Positions 13,642 through 25,000 of a stretch of 64,000 nucleotides of DNA are shown one piece after another. Position numbers and translations under genes: made by a program. This stretch comes from Litoditis marina. Taxonomy: Eukaryota; Nematoda; Chromadorea; Rhabditida; Rhabditidae. Each line of letters begins with the position of its first letter. Within the stretch, counting starts at the first letter, position 1. The DNA lies in the NCBI GenBank assembly GCA_964036275.1, contig OZ038438.1, positions 12,294,720 to 12,358,719 of the forward strand, given 5' to 3'. The notes under the pieces are model-generated. The model searched no databases, was not told where the DNA came from, and was given only the letters and a program-made list of their open reading frames with translations.

Positions 13642-13765
13642 TTAAAGAAGGACGATTATGTGGACCAATCCCGTGTCAATGGTCATTTACACTGCAATTG
13701 AAAAATGTATTGCATTTTAAAGAACTGAAGCGTTGCGATTGGACCACATAAGCGCCCTACTTTAA
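13642..13765. mobile_element. 124-bp TTAA-flanked MITE, copy 1 (diverged)
   Basis: Starts TTAAAGAAGGACGATTATG and ends with a decayed inverted version, CATAAGCGCCCTACTTTAA. Internal blocks match copies 2 and 3, with point changes. The length is exactly 124 bases including both TTAA ends. Confidence 0.85.
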
Positions 13766-15307
13766 AGGTTAAATAATGCACTCATTACGTGGTAATGAAC
13801 AACCATGCACTGTACCTGTTAAAACTTAATGGATCCTTCAATCGGTCATAAGGGATTGCCTGCTTAGGTTATTAAACACTTCGATTCGAGATGCAGTATT
13901 TTCAGGTTTTCAGCTAATGACTCTATAATTGGTATAAGTAAGCTGAGTTGCACGAAACTATTTTTGTTATTCTTGTTACCTTATCGTTCTCGACAGCCGA
14001 CTGAAGACTTACTACCCATCGTTTGCAGTTGCAAGTGTGCCTGAATGAAATGCACTATAGGCAATCATACTAATAACGACTCCGTTAGCTACAAAAGTGT
14101 GAAAAAAATATTAATAGCGACGCAGAGATTGAGAATGTTCTGTAGGGGACTCGATATCCGCTTTTGTAAATATTATCGTCAAGAAGTTTGCTTACTGTTC
14201 TGATTCTGCATTACACTCGAAGGCAAGTAATCGATCACTTCTCATTACCGGTATCCCAACTAATGTACATCGTTAGCAAAGTCTACAGCTACAGTAGTTG
14301 GACTCAAAACTATTGAGATTAGAAGAGGTTGTTTAGGTATATGTTGAGGCATGAGTTTAATGGAGGACTTACTCGGACATAGGAGGAAGGAGGGCCGATT
14401 GGTGGGCACGCGGTGTCCTTGTACTACTTGGCTGGCCGCCTACGCGATCTACGCGCCAGATACGAGACACGCGCGCATCAAATCTAAATCCCCCCTGCTC
14501 CGCTTTCAGATATGCGTGTCAGCGGGCCAACGTCATTTGAAACACACGTCAAATGTAACCAACAAAAGTACCTTTGGTGGATGTGATTAAACGTTGTGAA
14601 ACGACCAGTTATGAAACTTCACTTCTTTACGTTTCTCTAAATTTCACTTCAATTCACATGACACGGCAAATACATTTAGTACTGATGATGCGAAGCATCA
14701 GACTGACCAAGCCCGATGAACAACCCCCAAGTATCAACCAATTCATACCGTACGTTCTAATTTCAGGTCGGTCGGATTGATTTACGCGACATCTCAAAAT
14801 GACGTTCGAATTTTAGGAATGACGTATTAAATACAACATATAACATGAGAAAAACTACGAAAGCCGCAAAATTTATTACCTGTGACACTATGAAAACATG
14901 AAAGGAAAAATACCCAGAAAATAAGGCTGGTTAACAGGCATAACACAAAAATACCTACATACATCCGCAGGTCTATTGGCCACACGTACTAAAAACGTAA
15001 CGAGTGAAACATTCGAGGCTCTTAAGTTCAACGAAGTGTATCATGAAGATACCACAACATTTAACAAAAAGGCTATCACAGCCAGTCATGTAGCTTTAAA
15101 TCTGAGCAATAACTACAGTAATGTATGGAAAAGGCACGAATTACAACAGTAAATTAAATGAATTAGTCGCAGATATTCAGGATTATGCTTCATATTACCA
15201 TCTTAAAACTTTGGTAGAAGAAAAGGCAGACGCACTAACCGCCTGTAGTTACTGCTCTTTTTGAAATAACTGATGAAAAAATAAATTAGAAGAACAAATA
15301 AGATACA

Positions 15308-18300
15308 TCAATAGAACCGTTTTCGTTCCCTTTCACTTTTCTTTTGAAGAAAAATGAATCCGAATCCTAACCCGCCTACAACGACAATTATGCCAATAAT
15401 AACGAGAGAAATGGTTCCCAGCCAGCCGAGCTTGGACGGCGCTGGGTCTTCTACATGATCACGGGGAGATGCCGTGAAATCCGCATGGGGAACAACGTCG
15501 CGACGATTCACCTACAAGGGACAGGGAAATATAGAATAACCGGGAGGATAGCAAAACTCATTCAGATAAATTTCTACTTCTTCGTAGAGCACAAATGCAT
15601 ACGATCACCTACAGCAAGTTCACAAGTGAATATTAAGTTGATCGATATTAAAAACGGGCATAAGGACGATTTAACAAAGTTGATTATATAAATAACTTAC
15701 CTCTCCCAATTTCTCCACTCTGGCAAACTCTTGTTCGAAGAGCTTCACGGCGACAACATCATGAGCATCTGAATAGTGATTTACTATACAATATTTACAT
15801 CTGTTGTTCGCTTTAAATGCGTGTTTGATTGCAGTGATTCATGACTCCCCGAAGCTGGCAAAATCCAGAGATCAAAACTAGCAACAAATATTATCTTCTT
15901 CGCCGATAAAACTAATTCAGACAAAAAAAAACAATGAACTATCGCTGCACCCACTATGTTTTGCCATGCGTTTGATGCTTTGTGACAGACCTGACAAATC
16001 GCCAGTGGCAGCTGACATTCCGAGGTAGTAGCCAGTTGGTAACTGCACATTGTCCACACTCATGCACAGCCTCCATTCGCCTTTGTTGTCCACGTCGGTG
16101 AACAGCTAAAACTTAAAATTGTATATTATCTGCTCCCACAACACAGTAGGCCTTCACAAACTGTTTTACAAATACTGAGAACACTTGTCAGGCTGAAAAT
16201 ACTAACAGAAAGGCATGATAACACTTGTTCACAGTATGTAGTTTCTAAATGGAATAACCAAACAATATGGACCGAAAGAATAATATGTTTCGATGAACAT
16301 ACCGATAAAGTGTCTCCGACATAACGAATAAGTAGCTGAGTATCGTAATCGCGGTTCCGGAACTTGGCCTCGCATCCTAAAGAAACGGATCTGAGAAGGT
16401 TGATTGTAAGAGAGGAAAATGAAATGAAAAATTTTGCTGAATGCAGAAATCTTGCACGTAACATACGTTCAAGAAAAGCGTCATCAGCTAGGTGGAGCGA
16501 AGCTGATCTGCCGATACACAAAAGAACTAAGTTAATCGAATAAAGAACCAGCTTGTTTCACAAAAAGGATGGTTTCTATTTGAAGAAACATGCTGCATCT
16601 TCATTGAACCAGGTCTTTTGAAACAAGAACAAACCGGCCTGTACTTTACCTAATATAAAATCAATCCTGTTTCGAAAATGACTACTGAAACTGAAACCTG
16701 GTTACTGAGAAAAGGGTTGTAAATTCTTCAGTTTGCAAATGCCATCATCACCATTATCTTGTCAGTTGTCAGCAGCTGAACTGACCAACTACAAAATACT
16801 CAAACAGCAATTATTAAGCAGAACCAGAAAAGAATAGTCCTAGATCATGAACGAATTGATTTTTGTCAGGTCACCAGTAAAGTTGTCCGAATAGCCATGA
16901 AAGAAGAAAATCTACCTTTTCGCCCAAAACGAGAAGATTTGTCTATTTTTTGATACAAAGTCAAAAAAATTCACGTGTTTAAATTCAAAGACTCATTTTG
17001 TCCAATGGTCGGAACTCACTTGCGTATGTCGTCCGGGTTGGCTTGTCAGTAGAATATTGTGATTGTCCCTTTCAACTCAAACAATAGTTGACCTGATCAT
17101 AATTTTCAAACAACGGCAGAAAAAAATTCAAAGCATACCTGTGTGCTCTCCTCCCAGTTGTGTATGAGTGCCATCTTTGTCATGGTCATAGTGCAAAGAA
17201 CCGTCAGAAACCATCGCAGAAATATATGGATGGCCATGCTAAACAACAATAATGAAGAACAAATCACCTAGATAACTACTTTGTGTTATTTGTCTTATAT
17301 GAATGGTACTCAAAAGTATTCCAAAACTAATACAGAAACTGTGTTTTAAATAGCGCTTTAGGCTATCAGACATTTCCGACAATGGTGAAGCTGAAAACGA
17401 CGCCTATTTTTCACATTTGACTTATGATTGACACTGTCTGTCCTAAGATAATTCGACATACATAAACAAAATTATCTATGGTAAAACCTACACCATGTGG
17501 TCCATTGTGGTTACTGTATGTGTCGAGGAAAATTCCAAGTCCTCTGAAATAATCTTTTCCACCAAAGACGGGACCCATTTGATTTGGTTCCGATACGTAC
17601 CAGATGGCCATACCATCGCCGAACAAATCACCTATAAAAACTATCATCCAGTACAAGTGCAATAAAAGTGAAATTTTAAATCATTTTTGTAGTTCGATGA
17701 AACATTGTAATGTGCAAGGTAGGGTGGCGGAATATCAGCATAAGTATATACACATGTGACATGTTGTATGTGGACGGAACGAAGGAACGAACACGAAACA
17801 CACCCAATCATCAGTGCGAAATCTTTGTAAAGTAGAAAGAACGAACCTGTGGTTCCGGAAACTTTGAAAGAAACTTGAAGCTCCCAATCTCTGGACCAGA
17901 CTTGCTATAATCAGCACAATTCACAGATTTATTAAATTGTATCATAATCACATTTTTAATAGTTGATTTCCTGTAGTTTTTTTTTGAAATATGTGATATA
18001 GTACAAAAGGGTGAACTTTCCACTCAACAACAAACCCAGTAGGAAATTCATATGATAGGAAGATTCTAAATTGAATGAGAAAAACAAGTGAGACCAATCA
18101 GTTATTCACCTGCATATTCCAAATGGCTCCTTGCTTGCTCTGCTCATCAGCTGTGAGTCTGATTTGCTGGCTGGTGACCATCGAACTTCCTTGAATATTC
18201 CAGAAAGGAACATCCATTCCAGATCCTGAATAATTAGTAATTCAGTTGTTTAGTTTTCTGTGACTCCGTCTCGAAACAGTGATGTGAAACAAATAATGAA

Positions 18301-18673
18301 AAAAATATGTAACTATATACAGACTGATAAGAGCACACTCGTTGAATGTAGCCATACACCATTGAATAGGTTGTGGCATATGGCGCATTGTTAACTTTAC
18401 GGATTACAAACTATGTACGTGTACCTTTAAGCACTAAGATCATACTGAGCTGCCGTTACAAATGACAACACAGTAACCGGCGAATAAAAAAAATCCCTAA
18501 TGCATTTCAAATGATAAAAACTAACCTTGGTAAGGTCTAACTAGTGAATGTTCCCTTTTGTAATATCCTCTGAACTCGTGAACGCTTTTTCCCTCGATGC
18601 TCTGTGCCATTACATCTGCCGCTGTAGGAGATTGAGCTGCAACACTAGCCAAAAACACCATTAACAAAATCAT
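15308..18673 (-). CDS. ile-2: VIP36/LMAN2-type L-type lectin (early secretory cargo receptor)
   Basis: Single-pass type I membrane lectin that binds high-mannose glycans on cargo moving between ER and Golgi. Exons: 18673-18526, 18225-18110, 17904-17847, 17631-17492, 17238-17139, 16376-16303, 16105-15991, 15768-15701 and 15511-15308. Total 1023 nt, 340 residues plus stop, close to human LMAN2 (356). A signal peptide (MILLMVFLASVAA) is followed by the lectin domain, starting KREHSLVRPYQG. It includes GDLFGDGMAIWY and FLDTYSNHN, which carry the calcium- and sugar-binding acidic and Asn residues, then HPYISAMVSDG. Near the end a transmembrane helix (about 303-325) leads to a short cytosolic tail ending KRFY, a VIP36-type trafficking signal. 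The exon 4 donor was set at GT 17491-17490 because it alone keeps the frame. A trans-splice-like acceptor lies 7 bases before ATG. The C. elegans counterpart is probably ile-2. Confidence 0.95.
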
Positions 18674-18695
18674 GGTGTACCTGTAAAAAAAATTA
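18674..18695 (-). promoter_or_regulatory. Probable spliced-leader acceptor of the lectin gene
   Basis: On the minus strand, TTTTTTTTACAG ends at 18681, seven bases before the ATG at 18673-18671. No matching upstream coding exon is seen, which is typical of an SL trans-splice site. Confidence 0.6.
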
Positions 18696-19475
18696 ACCAT
18701 TTTTTGCTGCACCTCTGGAATATTATGTTTAAGAATGCAACATTTACTTCTTCTCGGATCGAAACAATAGTTTATATATATATATAACTATTGTTAGTAT
18801 AGAGTCAGAACGGGGCCAGTCTTTGGAACAACTAAACAAAACCCCCACACATAGAATTGTGTGAAGTGCGTTCAAATAGTTTAACATGATCGATTAAAGA
18901 ACATAATAACATGAAACATAAAACAACAACAAAAACGTGAAAACAAATGAAACAAATGAAACTAATCAACGTGGAATTGCAGAAAACGTGTCCTAATCGA
19001 CATGAGGCTCTGTTGCTGTACGCCGCGCGCGGCTACCGCATTATCAAGGTCATCGCTGTAGGACGCTTCCTATCAAACTGCAAAAACACGGTGGACTGGA
19101 TAGAGACTGTTGGGATTGCTTGGATTAGTTTGTCTGTCGCTACCTCTAGAGGTGCATTTTATTTATTTATTGCGTAGCAGTCATCCCTTATCCATTGGAG
19201 CTTTATCCGACACCAGTTATATTATTATGCTAGAGATTATCGGAGGAGTGCTGCTTCTCAATTCCGTATTGTTTATTCATTGTGCGATACCTTAGTTAGA
19301 GCATTTCAAGTTTTAGTTGTATTGTAGATATATGCATATAATATCCATCGGAGATGTTGTACCCTTCTTATATAAAATCTTGTGAAATCATCAGAATATT
19401 ATTCGTTTAATCGTGTGTTGCCTTTGAACATATGGTCGTATTAAATGTGTTCATGTGAACGCGCTCTTTTTCTAG
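18682..19475. promoter_or_regulatory. Shared divergent promoter region of lectin and TRAP-beta genes
   Basis: About 0.8 kb separates two divergently transcribed ER/secretory genes. It has an alternating TA tract near 18772-18786 and three ACGTG cores close together (18935-18939, 18969-18973, 18986-18990). ACGTG is the core recognised by XBP-1 and HIF-type bZIP/bHLH factors. I see no convincing gene here; a 76-codon open frame at 18947-19177 has no supporting features. Confidence 0.45.
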
Positions 19476-19485
19476 GTATCGAGCA

Positions 19486-21364
19486 ATGCTTCTTGTCCTC
19501 TTGTTGGGCGTTTTGGCAGTTTCGTTTGCCGATGATGCTGCTACCCAGACCAAGGTGATTCTTATTATTACAATTATTTATGACGATCAAGAGTTTTAAT
19601 GAATGATGTGAATTAGTACGGCAGAAAAAGTTGTATTCATGTTAGAAAAAGGTTGTACATATTCATAGAAACAAATTTGAAGAAGTAGTCAGGAAAAGAA
19701 AAACATGCTCGATAAAAGGGCCAATAGTAAAGGGGTCGTCCCCTTTACCCCTCACCCCCTTCACTATTTCTCTGATAAAAGACATCATCATACACCCACG
19801 GACGAACTAGCGGTCGTTCCGCGGACTTTTTTAGCAGTTTCGGGTGTTCCGCGGAAGTTCCGCAAGCTGTTTTATGCAAAAAAAAAATTGGCTTGGGGCT
19901 CCGCGGAGCACCCGCTGGTTTGACTGAGCCAAGCAAAAAGTGAACTAAACTCTCGCGCGGAGCGGTCTATAGAATCAATAAGTGATTAAATGATTGTCCT
20001 TTCAGGATGCATTTGTCGTAGCCAGCAAATTCCCACAGTCAATGTATGCTGTTGAAAACATGGAACTTGTTATTGAATACGGACTTTTCAACACTGGAGA
20101 CAAGACTGCCAACAAGGTTTGTGATATCCACATGAAATATCATTTTTCGTTCATTTCATGATATTAAAACATAACTTACCTGTCTTCTAATAATTATATA
20201 AATGGCGATTTGATGTCATGGACTCAAGTGGCTCAGCTGCGATGGTGTTATCTTGCCTTTGCTCGTTTTTACCCTCTGTCTAGCGGCAGAACGTATCAAC
20301 CATGTATTCGAAACATTCACAAAACCCGTTTCTGATACCTATAAAATGAAACCACGCTTTACGACCATTTTCTACAAAAAAAACATGCAACAATATGCAC
20401 TGCGATTGCTCTCATCCTATATATTCCCCAATCGTAGCTAAGCAACTTCGTGATTAGGAAGTGACCCATGAAATTATGCTTTATTATACAGAGGGATTAT
20501 GAGATGTTTTCAATAATGTTTATTATGTCTAGATATATCAGACAAAAGTTGTTTAGGTTACCCTGGATGACAGTAAATCGTTCCCAACCCAATCTTTCGA
20601 GGTCGTCAAGGGTCTCCTGAATGTTCGATTCGAACGAATTGCACCTGGAGGAAACGTTACTCATTCTGTTATCGTACGTACCTTTTTTCATTACTCAAGA
20701 ATGTTTTAGCTAGTCAAAAGTACATGTACTTCATCAAATTGATGCGTACATGACTCAAAAAATATATTTTTAAAGTTTTTTGCTGCAAGGTAAAATGAAG
20801 TTGAAGAGTTCAACATACCTAAGATAACTTTCTGCTGCAACACTTCGAATAATCGCGTTTTGATCATTTGAAGCAATTTCGTCTTTAATTTTGTTGTTTA
20901 TGGAACACTTGTGTTGGTTGATAAACATTTATTTGGACAATTCATAGTGATTGCCGAAATCTCCTACCTATTTGCTTTCAGCTGAAGCCCCGCCAATATG
21001 GAGTATTTAACTATACATCTGCTGTGGTCACCTATAGCTCGGAAGGAGAGAAGGCTGTTCATGTTGGCTATACCAACGCTCCCGGAGAAGGTTGGTTTGA
21101 CATTTTCCAATAGCCTCCCTTTTTATTCTTAACAGATCTTCAGTGTTATGTTTTTTCGTGAAGTATTTATTATGTTATTAGTTAATTCGGGCAATTATTT
21201 CAGGATATATCTATCGTCTGAAAGAGTACGAGCGCAAGTTCGCTCCTAAGTACCCATATTGGATCATCTTCGCCATTCTCATTGCTCCCACCACTCTGGG
21301 ATCTTTCTTGTCCTACATCAAGAGCAAATCAAAGTATGAAGAGCTTGCAAAGAAGAAGCTTTAA
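19486..21364 (+). CDS. trap-2: Translocon-associated protein subunit beta (TRAP-beta/SSR2)
   Basis: Subunit of the TRAP complex beside the Sec61 channel in the ER membrane, which aids translocation of secretory proteins. Exons: 19486-19554, 20006-20116, 20557-20673, 20982-21090 and 21204-21364; 567 nt, 188 residues, matching the family's usual length (about 180-190). A signal peptide (MLLVLLLGVLAVSFA) is followed by the lumenal immunoglobulin-like domain, with SKFPQSMYAVENMELVIEYG and GNVTHS (an N-glycosylation sequon; NYTS is another). The transmembrane segment is around YWIIFAILIAPTTLGSFLSY. The tail ends KKKL, which fits a dilysine ER-retrieval signal. An acceptor, TTTTTCTAG, ends 10 bases before ATG, suggesting trans-splicing. 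The gene is divergent from the lectin gene and convergent with ALY/REF. From memory, C. elegans trap-2 is the orthologue. Confidence 0.96.
19795..19975. repeat. GC-rich imperfect inverted repeat in TRAP-beta intron 1
   Basis: Several CCGCGG and TTCCGCGGA blocks with an inverted partner (CTCCGCGGAGCACCCGC) lie in an otherwise AT-rich intron. It is possibly a decayed foldback element. Confidence 0.4.
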
Positions 21365-22088
21365 ATACGCATCTTTCTTTGAAGTACACTTCTTCAAACA
21401 GTGATATTATTTATTTTCTCCACTAATTTATTTATATATGTATTCACTTGTTGTGAAACATTTCCATAAGGTTTGTAGCGGGTCTTTTGCGGTTCCCGTA
21501 TTTTTCAAATGCATTGTGTATGTTTTGTTTTTGTTGATATCTCCCTGAGATGAAGTTTTAGTGACGTTCCTGGAATGAAATTCTGTATATTTCCAATATG
21601 GGCATTTTTCCAATAGTTCACACATAAACTTCGTCGAGACCTGGTGCACCCACGTTTTGCGTCCCATCAAGAGAGAAGGGCGAATTTCTTTTCCGAACTA
21701 GTCGTCGTTCGGTTGCAATAACTCAAGGGACAAGAAACCGCTTGACTGTTTCAGCGGTGGTTTGGTAAAAAATTCATCAGAGATGTGAATTTACAGTTGG
21801 TTTCGGGAGCGTAGCATGTGATCATCGTTTTGCAATTTTAGAAAGCACCTTGGCTAGTTATAAAGCCAGAAACTGCCGAGGTTTTCTACTACTCAGCTTT
21901 TCCTAATATGTGTATTGAAGACCTTATTCGAGTGAAGTCAATTTCTTCATTGGTATGTACCATGTGCAACAACGAAAACCAACAATACACGAACAATTCT
22001 CAATTATTTCGAATGTACACACGAGAATGGGGCGATATATAATATAAGACTTGACGACACGAAACAAATCACAACACAGTACCAAAGA
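21365..22088. other. Convergent 3' intergenic region
   Basis: Lies between the stop codons of TRAP-beta (plus) and ALY/REF (minus). It is AT-rich, with no coding evidence beyond antisense frames and no clear AATAAA for either gene. Confidence 0.5.
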
Positions 22089-25000
22089 TTATTGTTCCAT
22101 CGGCTTTCCCTTATTGCTCTTGTTCATATAGGCTTCAAGCTCAGCGTCCAACTCGGCATCTGTCTTGGCTACCTTCTTCTCTCTTGCACCACCACGAGAA
22201 CCTCTCGAGTTGCCAGCTGCCCTTCCTTCGCGTCTCAAAGGTTTGTCGTTGTTGTCGGTCATACGATCGAGAAAATGAGCGGGACTTCTGCTGCGCTTCC
22301 TAAACGAATAAATGAAGTGGAAGCCAACTTGAAATATATTTGTGTAGTTACCTCCACATATACAGCAATCCGACACTTTTGCTTGCCGGACATTATATAC
22401 TTGATATAGTTCGTTTTACCCATCGATAGTAGTCAGCCATGCTGGTCGAGCGCACCCTACATTGCAGTCGATTGATCTGGCAGCTTGCCAGTCTTCTTAT
22501 TGCAAATAAAAATTTGAAAACTGGTTATTTTAGGATTTTTGCAACTTTTTTGTTTTCAAAAGATTGCCAATGATCGGGGAGTAATTCAAACAGCTTTTTG
22601 TGCGATAAAATGTGCATTGAAAAACAACCAGAAAAGATGGTGGGATATCACTATTCTTAGTTTGGGCCACCATGTTCAGATGGCCGCCTGCTTGTGGGCG
22701 CCGCACCAGCCATCACAGTTGAGTTCAATACCCAGCTGGTGCACAATTTTGATTAGTCTGATCGGTGTTGGAAACTTTCCAACACAATGGACTCCGCCCA
22801 CTAAAATCTACTGTAACTGGCTGCTATCGATGGTTGAAACGAACTATAGGGAAGCAGTTTTCGGTGAAAAATCAGAGGGAGCACAGAGACCATACACAGA
22901 ACACTCACCTGAACTTCTTCTGCACTCCACCACGAGGAGACTTATTAGATACGACAGAAGGTCTGTTGAACTGAAGACGGCTCTTGATAGATGTACCAGC
23001 GACGGCAGTGGTTCCGTCAAGAATCACCATCTTGATGAGATGACCTGAATAAGAATGAGAATAGGAAAATAGGTAAACCCCAGTGGAGATAATCTCAAGA
23101 CGGTCAAAAAAAGGCGAGTCGCCTATAAGTTAGGTAATTCCTCCTTTTTTTAAACACGATCCAGAAACAAGTATACGTCAGCGCCGTGTAGAGTACGAGG
23201 GAGGGATTACAATGGCCCCCACCCTGGTCGAAAATAGGTTGAGAAGGGATAGTAGTACAATCGCTCTGATTAGATGTGGAAGGAAAGATTTTCTTTTGGC
23301 TATTTCTTTTTTGAAAGAATTATGATCTGAGGAGCATCAGTTAGAGTTGGATAAGTTCATTTTTACCTTGTGTTAACAATTCGCCGAAAATAGTATCAGA
23401 ATTAGAAATATTCTGAATGACAAAAAAATTTGCTTAACTTTTCTCTGAAATTTCCTCATTTTTCCATGATTGCACCTCATTTGCCTCCCTTTTCGCCTCT
23501 GTCCATATCCGGATATGGACAGGGGCAAAGTAGGAGGCAAATTGAGGTGCAATCAGGGAAATTTCGGGGATAATCGGGATTCAGTGTACCTAGAAATGGT
23601 GGGGAACTTATTGAATCCAAATTGTGCGTACTCCAGTCAAACGCACTGTGCCCGTTTTAAACAAAAACACACAAATATTACCATCAAGCGATACACCCTT
23701 GAAATCCTGCAACATCTTCAGAGCATCCTTCTTCTTCAAAGCAACACTGCCAGTGCAGAGAGACTCTCCAACTTCGTTGAAATGAACGGTGACGAGTTCT
23801 GGGGTGTAGGGTTCGAAAAGCTCCTGAAACAGACAGAAACTAAGAAAACGAAACAATCTTTTGGAGAAAAGATTTGTCGTCCACCGAACCAAAACCAAAA
23901 AATGTTATGCCTAGTTGAAACAACAATATGAAGAAAAAAAACGGATAATAGTGCATTATCGCATTTCACCCCCGTCAAACCTGGGGAACCAGTTACCGAA
24001 GTAGTGATTTGCACTGCGACCCGATCCAATGGGGTACTCCAGGGACGCAGATCCAACAACGAAAAATCCCAAGCCATTTGTAGAGAATTGATTACGAGTC
24101 AACAATGGTAGGCAGGACAAGGAAGAACCTCAAGATCTGCCGAAACAACATCGGGGCCGAGACTAGTCAGATTGACAGTGACTTTCTTGTTGGGGTTGCC
24201 ACCAGCACCAGCAGAGATGCGGTCAGCGATTCCACTGCGGCCTTCACGATTACCACGACGTTCGTTTGCTACTTCGGCGAATTTGTCATGCTTCCACTGT
24301 CCGGAAGGAACACGCTGAAATAGGTGATTGATAAAACACCGTTGATTAGCGCTCAGGTATGGTGTCGAAAAATGGAAAGCTATTCGGACAACTTTACTGG
24401 TGTATGGTTACCTCAGTAGGTAACCGAAAACGAAAAAGCGGCTACCTGTTTTTCCAATGCAAAATGTGATTTTTACCGTTAGTTTGTACGGTAGCCGACT
24501 TTTAGTTTTAGGTTACCTACCGGTTACCTGTGAGGTAATCTGAAAAAAAGGGTGGGAAAATTGAAGTATCCTCTCCCCGGGGGGTCAAACTTCAACGAGT
24601 GGGGGGCTGAACTTCAATACCGGAAATGTTTACTTTTTACCCCCCACCCTCAAACTTTTGTATTACGTTTGGGGTATTGAATTATTACCCCCGGTGGGGG
24701 GGTCAAACTACAATTTCCCAAACGCAATACAACTTCAGAAAGGTGGGGGGTAAAAAGTCAATGTTCCCAATGTCTTATCTCCTCCTCAGACAGATTCCTG
24801 CCAATTGGCATGCCAATTTTTACGTTAGGCTGCCAATGTCTGCCAATTTTGCATTTTTCGTGCGACGTCATCTACCGAAAAATCGGTTTTTCATGAAGGG
24901 AAACTTGAAAGTTGTACACAAAAGTTCACATACGACATTTTAAAGTCAATGGTTGGGGTATAAACCATACGAGGTGAAACCAAACCGATTCCCTACCAAA

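Larger units (their letters stand above)
12935..15307. other. Interval between transferase and lectin genes
   Basis: Holds a GGTTACC-family fragment (13241-13397), one 124-bp TTAA-flanked MITE (13642-13765) and a GC-rich patch at about 14390-14500 rich in GATCTACGCGCC-like palindromes. The missing 5' exon of the phosphopantetheinyl transferase should be here or within the lectin region, but I could not identify it. Confidence 0.5.

Noticed and set aside
22539..23048. 169-codon plus-strand frame
   Set aside because: Antisense to the ALY/REF exon 23044-22909; the minus strand carries the splice sites and RRM sequence.
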